This document shows, piece after piece, positions 58,801 to 64,000 of a stretch of DNA of 64,000 bases (position 1 is its first letter; every line of letters starts with the position of its first letter). Under the pieces are notes generated by a model. That model worked only from the letters and a program-made list of their open reading frames with translations. It searched no databases and was not told the DNA's origin. The stretch spans positions 124,001-188,000 of the forward strand of contig JAFCMP010000081.1 in assembly GCA_017506865.1 (NCBI GenBank). The letters run 5' to 3'. The stretch comes from Tribonema minus. Lineage: Eukaryota > Sar > Xanthophyceae > Tribonematales > Tribonemataceae. Both the position numbers and the translations under genes were made by a program.

Positions 58801-59572
58801 GGGACCATCATCATGGGTCAACATCCGCTGGAGCATGTGCGGCCATCTCATGATCTTCCCCCTGTCGGTGCGCATATGACCAGCGTGATGCTACTTGTAT
58901 GCTGCATGGCCCGCTTTGCAGTTCCTCCTCCCAAGTACGCCCATGGTCTCAGCTCCTCAAGTAGGGCTAGAAATGAATACGTACGTTTGGGTCCGTCATC
59001 ATGGCTCAGCATCCGCTGGAGGATGTGCGGCCATCTCTCATTGCTTTTGTTGCCGTAGGTGCAAATATGACCAGCGTTGCAGCGTGATGTCAACTCGTGT
59101 GCTGCATGGCCTGCTTTGCCGCCATTTGTTGCGTGCGCAGTGCTGCCTTCCGCTCGCCTCATGCTTGCCCCATGGCGCGCTTTACGCTTAGAGTGCCGTG
59201 CGCGCATGCGGCAGCACAAACGATACGCAACACCAGTGCACTGCGCAGGCGCGGTTGTTGGCAGAATTCCCCCCCGCCGTCTCCGCTCACGCTGCTGGCA
59301 TGCATGCTAACACGCATTTGATATTCACTCTCACGCTAGCCCTCTGCGCGCACAAGAAACTACTAACCCTAACCCTGCTTGCGGCTGTGTCCGCAGCGGA
59401 GCGCTGCCACCTCACGCACGCACTGCGGCCGCACGACGTCGCGGCGCGCGCCAGGGCCCAGTGCCGAGCGCTGCGCACCGACGTCAGCGATCAGCAGCCC
59501 GCGGCTTTTGGCAGAGCGCTCGCGCGGCAGGACGAGGAGCGCGTGGACGCCGGTGAGCACTGCTGCTGCTGC

Positions 59573-59615
<43 letters not shown>

Positions 59616-62600
59616 GCCGCTGTGTATGAGCATCGCTGCTGCTGCTGCTGCGAATGAGCACCGCTGCTGCTAGTGCTGCTGCTGCTGCTGCTGTGCGGCC
59701 GCTGCTGCTGCCAAGGCCGCTGCCGCTGCTGCCGCCGCCGCTGCTGCTGCTGCTGCTGCTGCTGCTGCAGGTGAGCAGCGCTGCTGTGATTTAGAGGCGG
59801 TCGCGAGCCCTGAGTCTGTGTTGGGGGGATTTGGCAATGATTGAGCGCTGTCCTGGCGATGACTGACCCTAGCCCCAACCCTAGGCGATGGCATCGTGCT
59901 CAGCGCCTGACTGCAGAGCGGTGCAACCGAAAAGTGCAGCAGGACCAAGCGGAGCACTGACACTGACCGGCATACGGTCACACCTTAGCCCTATGGCAGT
60001 GCAGCTGCACAGCATTCGCACAGCCCTGGCAAGAAAAAACTGCAGTGCTCAGCACGGCGGCGCTGGCGCTGCGGCACACGGAACATCTCACACATGCTTT
60101 TGAAACTTTTGAGCATCCCGCCAGCAAGGAGGACGGCGCACAACATTTCCGCATGCTGCGAGGCTGCAGCGCCTGAACGCGGGTGCGATGTTTCTCAAAG
60201 CACGGTGCGCCTTGTTTCCACGTTTGACCGTGCGTTTCAATGCACACACACACAGGCACCCCACCCCCTGTCTCCGCCCCACAATGCTGCAGCCGCCTGC
60301 TCGTGCATGTGCTGTGAGCGGCGAGCAGCGATGCACATGCATAGGAATAGGTGTATGATGTCACTGACGGCACCCCGTCCTGAGGAACCACTACTCGGAT
60401 CTGAAAGCGCCTGGCATAGCAACCTGTTGTTCTGCAACAGCCAAACTACTGACGGGCCCTCTTTGCCTGCTGCCGCGCCTGCGCCAAAACATATGCGTGC
60501 AAGCGCCTTGGCACAGTGACTCGGGCCTTGCAACAGCCAGACTCCTCAGTTCCTCACCAGATTCCATTCTGCGCCACCGCTGCCGCCCGCGGTGCTGACG
60601 CTGCAGCGGCTAGTGCGCGTGTGCTTAACACCAAAACGCGTACTTGAAACTGCCTCGACATAGCAGAACTCGGGCTGTGCAACAGCTAGACTCCTCAGTT
60701 CCTCACCAGATCCCATTCTCTGCCACCGCTGCCCCCCGCAGCGCTGACGCTGCAGCGGCTCGCGCGCGTGCGGCGCGAGCGGCGAGCGCTGACGCGCGCT
60801 CTGGCGGCGCGCGCGCGGCTGCGGCTGCAGCAGCGCGACGCCGTTCTGCGCGCGCGCCGCGACGCCGCCAGCGCCACCATTGCGCAGGCGTGGCGCGCAC
60901 GTCATCTGCGCTGCGAGGTGCGCAGCACGCTGAGCACTGTTTGCTGAGCGCTGTGACTTCCCTTGATTGAAGTGTCGATCCCCGTTGGTTGAAGTTCAGT
61001 GCGCGCCACCTGCGCTGCAAGGTGCGCGGCGCGCTTGCGTTGAGCACTGTCACGCTGAGCGCTGTGACTCCTGTTGATTGAAGTGTCAGTCCCCGTTGGT
61101 TGAAGTTCAGTGCATGTGCTCGGGTGGCGCGCCCCGCGCGGCGGCCGCGGTAGGTACCACGTGCATGTGCACTCTCAATGTTGTGGAGTGCCGCGGACGT
61201 ATGTGCTGTGCAGTAGCACTCATCGCCAGCGCCGCACAGCATCACGAGATGCATGTCACATGCTGAGTGATCAGTTCAGTGGCGCTGAACGCGATGCCAC
61301 CTGTGTGGACCAGAAAGCGCCTACCAAGTACATGTGCGTCAGCGGGCAGCAGCATTTACCCTGCACCGCCCTGCTGCACATGCGCTGCAGCTGTTGGCGC
61401 GAGTGACGCACATGTGCATGACATGACGCATGTATGCATGTGCGTATGCATCCTTGCAACGGGCAGCAGCGCTCACCCTACACCACCCCTGCCGCACATG
61501 CGCTGCAGCTGTCGGCGCGCGTTACGCACACGCGACTACGACGCGAGGACGCGGCAGCGCGTTGCCTGCAGCGCCTGTGCCGCCACATCGTGGGCGCGCG
61601 GCGCCTCAGGGACAGGTTTGCCGTGCGGCGGCTCATCATGGACCAGGTGCGTTTGTGGACAGCGCTCAGTTAGGATAAGGGGGTTAGCATTATGGTTGGC
61701 ATTAGGGTCAGGGTTGAATGACATGTAGGTTTGCCGTACGACGGCTCATCATGGACCAGGTGAACTGCGCAGTTAGGGTTAGGGTTGGCATTAGGTTTAG
61801 CATTACAGTTAGCATTAGGGTTAGGGTTAGGTGACATCCAGGTTTGCCATGCGGCGGCTCATTATGGACCAGGTGCATTCATGGACAATGTTTAGTTACC
61901 TTTTGGCTTAAATTAGGGGTAGGCAACCCCCCCTCCTCTCTTGCGGACAGCACATGTGCTTGCAGCAGCCCCTCACAGTGTAGATTTAACGCCAGGGTGG
62001 CAGGCTTGTGCCGCCAGGCGCTCGTGGTGGTGTGCTGACCAGACAGTGCAGTGGTCCAGTAGGGTGCCTGTTTAAGACGAACATGAGGTCAGGAGGAGAA
62101 CCTCAGTGTTGCAGATCAGCGCGCCGGGCCGCAACGTGGACGCCTGATGTACTGTGGATGTACTGCGAAGCCTCGGAGCAGAGCAGCGTGAGAGGATGCT
62201 TTCACGAGCACACAGGCTTGACCTTTAACACTCATGCTAAGGCACAGGCATATATATCGCCCCCCTTCCCCCCTCAGGCGTGCTCGACTTTCCACAGTCA
62301 GCTTAGGGTCCTGCGGCAGACAGCTCATGTGCTTGCAGCAGTAGCTGATAGTGCAGATGCAAGTATTTATGTGCATGCACGTCAGTCAATGACGATCAGC
62401 AGCACATCGCACGCCCACGCCCTTTTGATCTGAATGCGCGCAACTAACATGCCACATCATTATTAACAGCACAAAGTTTCCACAATCTGTTGCACTTAAA
62501 ATATGCCAACATCGCGCTGACACACTTGTCCACCAGGCGATAGCGCTGGCAGAGATGAGCGGCGCATCGGGCCTGATTGCGCGGTGGTACCGCAGGCAAC

Positions 62601-64000
62601 ACGGACAGTACCACAGCATTCTGCGCACCGCTGCGCGCAACAACATCGCACGGAGGGAGAGGGAGCGCGCCGCTGCTGCGCATGTCAACGCTCAGCATGC
62701 CGCGGTGAGTCACTTAACGCTAATTCCAACCTCAACCCTAACCCTAACCCTGATTCTGACTGCAAGGGATGCGCTCGTAACCCTCGTTGCGCGCACGATA
62801 CACATGGGTGGCCTTGCCGACTGCATGCACCAGGAGATGTGGTCATCATCGTGGCCGTCATGTACTGTTTGAATGCGCTCGGCGTGTGATATTAGAATGG
62901 ACGGCTCTGCCACTGCCTGATGCAAGTACTCTGGTGCTTGTGAGACTGAGGAGCACCTGAGCGATGATGGTCAACAATCATCCCACCGCTACCCCTAACC
63001 TTTGCCCTAGCTGCTTGCCTCAGCACTCCACATTCTACATGCTGCAGTATGTGTGCTGCACGCTGGCTAACATCAGACGTGATCGACTGTGCAGCCACGG
63101 CACGCCGCGATTACACGCATCAAGAGCATCTACCCTGTGCAGCCACGATATAACCCTGATGTATGCACACGCCCCCCTGCCCCCAACCCCACCCCCCCAC
63201 CCCCCCGTGCGCAGGCCCTGAAGCTGCAGCGGTGGTGGCGGCAGAGCGCGGCGCTGTGGCGGCTTGCGCGCCGCGTGCGTCGCGGCCAGGCGCGCCGCGA
63301 CAGAGAGGCGCTGTGGCGGCGGCGCGAGGGCGCGGCGGCGGCGCTGCAGCGGTGGGCGCGCCGCCGCGCCGCCACCGCGGCGCTGGCAGCGCGGTTCAAG
63401 GCCCAGGCCAAGAAGGTACTTTGAAGTGCAGCAGAGGGGTTTGGGCTGAGGGGTTTGGGTTCGGTGATAGAGGGTATGTGATGGAGGAGCCGTGGCGACG
63501 ATGGTGGGACACGCTCGCGGGATAGGTAGGCGGCGCGCTGCCTTACACCATGCAGGTGGTGACGGGTTACCATTCATGCTGTACAGTTGAACACTTTGTG
63601 CTGAGTAGTGTTAGGTCGTATGAGAAGCGCTGAAATTGATACTGGAATGCTACTTCTGACTGCACATGACGCGCCTTGCACCAGATCCCACAGGAAAAAC
63701 ACCAGCATGTAAACGCCGTGATAGTTGGGGCTACAGCATCCTTTCCAGAGCAACCATTTTAGAGCCCCCTGCCGGTGCCAAGCTGTTGGCTCCAGCATCC
63801 AAGGCCGAGTGGGCCTGACACCAAGACGTCTTTCATTGCGGTGACTTCACTCGCCTGGTCCCCCTCCCCCCCCCCCCCCCCCCCCCCCTTGTCGGCTTTT
63901 GTACAGCTGCGGAAGAAGCGCAAGGCAGACGCGCGTACAGCACAGGAGCACGCTGCAGCAACAGTACTGCAGCGCTTCGCAAGACGCGCATGGGCCAGAC
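49845..64000 (+). CDS. Large IQ-motif (calmodulin-binding) protein, runs off the right edge
   Basis: Eighteen phase-consistent exons: 49845-49949, 50600-50640, 51536-51646, 52447-52540, 53222-53368, 53986-54039, 54885-54925, 56175-56220, 56978-57208, 57584-57732, 58111-58293, 58686-58756, 59397-59552, 60742-60917, 61509-61646, 62537-62704, 63215-63415, 63907 to the edge. Together they give about 735 codons without a stop. The protein is Arg/Ala/Leu-rich and helical, with repeated IQ-like segments: IELQRRWRGFYGRW, CLQRLCRHIVGARRLRDR, ALKLQRWWRQSAALWRLAR, AALQRWARRRAA, TVLQRFARRAWAR. IQ motifs bind calmodulin or myosin-light-chain-like proteins, often in ciliary, spindle or centrosome scaffolds. 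No motor, calponin-homology or kinase domain lies in this part, so the exact family is open. Divergent layout with the MORN gene, if the 45.28 kb exons belong here, would fit a ciliary scaffold. Exons are short (41-231 bp) and introns about 0.2-2.0 kb. Confidence 0.8.
52321..52346. repeat. Interstitial telomere-type tract
   Basis: CCTAACCCTAACCCTAACCC in an intron of the IQ-motif gene. Confidence 0.9.
53070..53135 (+). repeat. Degenerate copy of the 5' edge of the IQ-gene exon at 53222
   Basis: CCTGCAGACACAGCGGTC plus the next 40 bases match the genuine edge about 120 bp further on. The preceding ACTTCAACTT-type flank is duplicated too. Confidence 0.9.
53482..53620 (+). repeat. Degenerate copy of the 3' edge of the IQ-gene exon ending at 53368, with flank
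   Basis: AGCAGCGCGGAGCGCACCAA-like sequence with its donor region and about 110 bp of following intron (GGGTATGGGTTCAGG, GAGACTGCGCCAGCG) repeats 53350-53480. Confidence 0.9.
57855..57990 (+). repeat. Degenerate copies of two exon edges in one IQ-gene intron
   Basis: About 57858-57905 resembles the exon end at 57660-57732 (CTGCAGGGCTGGGCGCGC). About 57932-57990 repeats the start of the exon at 58111 (GACGCAG|GGTGCTGCAGCGGC...GACCGCGCGGCCGCAGAGGA). Both stand between the two genuine exons, which join in phase without them. Confidence 0.75.
58743..59125 (+). repeat. Tandem duplication after the IQ-gene exon ending at 58756
   Basis: The exon end GTTCCTCCTCCCAGGTATGC and about 170 bp of following intron recur from about 58920 (GTTCCTCCTCCCAAGTACGC). 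The second copy's donor is altered. The repeated block includes CAACATCCGCTGGAGCATGT and ATGACCAGCGTG. Confidence 0.9.
59563..59775. repeat. CTG/GCC-rich trinucleotide tract
   Basis: A near-pure CTG run (about 59566-59616), then impure CTG/GCC repeats to about 59770, directly after an IQ-gene donor (59553). The exons on either side join in phase without it. Confidence 0.9.
60540..60635 (+). repeat. Degenerate copy of the 5' edge of the IQ-gene exon at 60742
   Basis: CAGACTCCTCAGTTCCTCAC through CTGACGCTGCAGCGGCT repeats the genuine acceptor region 60690-60770. The copy's acceptor AG is changed (CCCGCGG against CCCGCAG). Confidence 0.9.
60890..61125 (+). repeat. Tandem copies of the 3' edge of the IQ-gene exon ending at 60917
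   Basis: GCGCGCCACCTGCGCTGCAAGGT at about 61000 repeats the genuine exon end, followed by the same roughly 100-bp intron block (TTGATTGAAGTGTCAGTCCC, GTTGGTTGAAGTTCAGTGC). The block appears twice in all. Confidence 0.9.
61725..61880 (+). repeat. Two tandem copies of the 3' edge of the IQ-gene exon ending at 61646
   Basis: AGGTTTGCCGTACGACGGCT...ATGGACCAG|GTG at about 61728-61762 and 61841-61874 repeat the exon end at 61612-61649. TTAGGG tracts (61771-61831) separate the two copies, and each keeps the CAG|GTG border. Confidence 0.95.
61771..61831. repeat. Interstitial TTAGGG tract
   Basis: TTAGGG and degenerate TTAGCA/TTAGGT units between two copies of an exon edge. Confidence 0.9.
63861..63888. 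repeat. Poly-C tract before an acceptor
   Basis: About 28 bases, nearly all C with one T, about 18 bases before the acceptor (GTACAG) of the last visible IQ-gene exon. Confidence 0.9.

Overview
This is nuclear DNA from a eukaryote, probably a GC-rich microbial alga or other protist. The coding regions are split by GT-AG introns (donors mostly GTGAGN, acceptors mostly GCAG). The introns are studded with interstitial CCCTAA/TTAGGG tracts. Many 3' splice sites follow pure poly-C runs of 15-26 bases. A MORN protein resembling radial-spoke heads suggests cilia. The species cannot be fixed from this window. I give hand-built gene models whose exon phases chain without a stop.

Layout. 1-3.1 kb: 5' part of a GLUT-type sugar transporter (minus), running off the left edge. 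Its first exon and upstream region (about 2.94-3.64 kb) recur at 7.37-8.10 kb, in front of a decayed gag-like retroelement ORF (5.2-7.0 kb). 8.3-10.3 kb and 18.6-20.6 kb: two inverted copies of a BTB/POZ gene, both with frame lesions. Between them lie a complete H+/myo-inositol symporter (minus, 4 exons, 639 aa) and a type 2 ribonuclease H (plus, 3 exons, 291 aa). 21.1-22.15 kb: a single-exon Ulp1-type SUMO protease (minus). 25.2-38.7 kb: one 17-exon gene (minus) whose phases chain to exactly 1411 codons plus stop. It joins an N-terminal polytopic membrane region to a C-terminal HECT ubiquitin ligase, and one of its introns holds a nested palindromic element. 39.5-42.7 kb: a small two-exon unknown gene divergent from an aminoacylase-1 gene (4 exons, 454 aa). 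43.5-45.1 kb: a 4-exon MORN protein (minus), divergent from 45.28 kb onward, where plus-strand exons begin. From 49.8 kb to the right edge, 18 phase-consistent exons encode a long Arg/Ala-rich IQ-motif protein that continues beyond the window.

Two results stand out. First, the membrane-anchored HECT ligase: polytopic E3s such as Doa10, MARCH and Hrd1 are RING enzymes, so a HECT domain on a membrane region of a dozen or so helices is unusual. Second, a recurring pattern across at least a dozen exon edges in the HECT and IQ genes: one to four degenerate tandem copies of an exon border, with its splice site, lie in the adjacent intron at roughly 100-200 bp spacing, often with a telomere-like tract. 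This looks like a local mode of intron growth that leaves decoy splice sites and seeds mini-exons.
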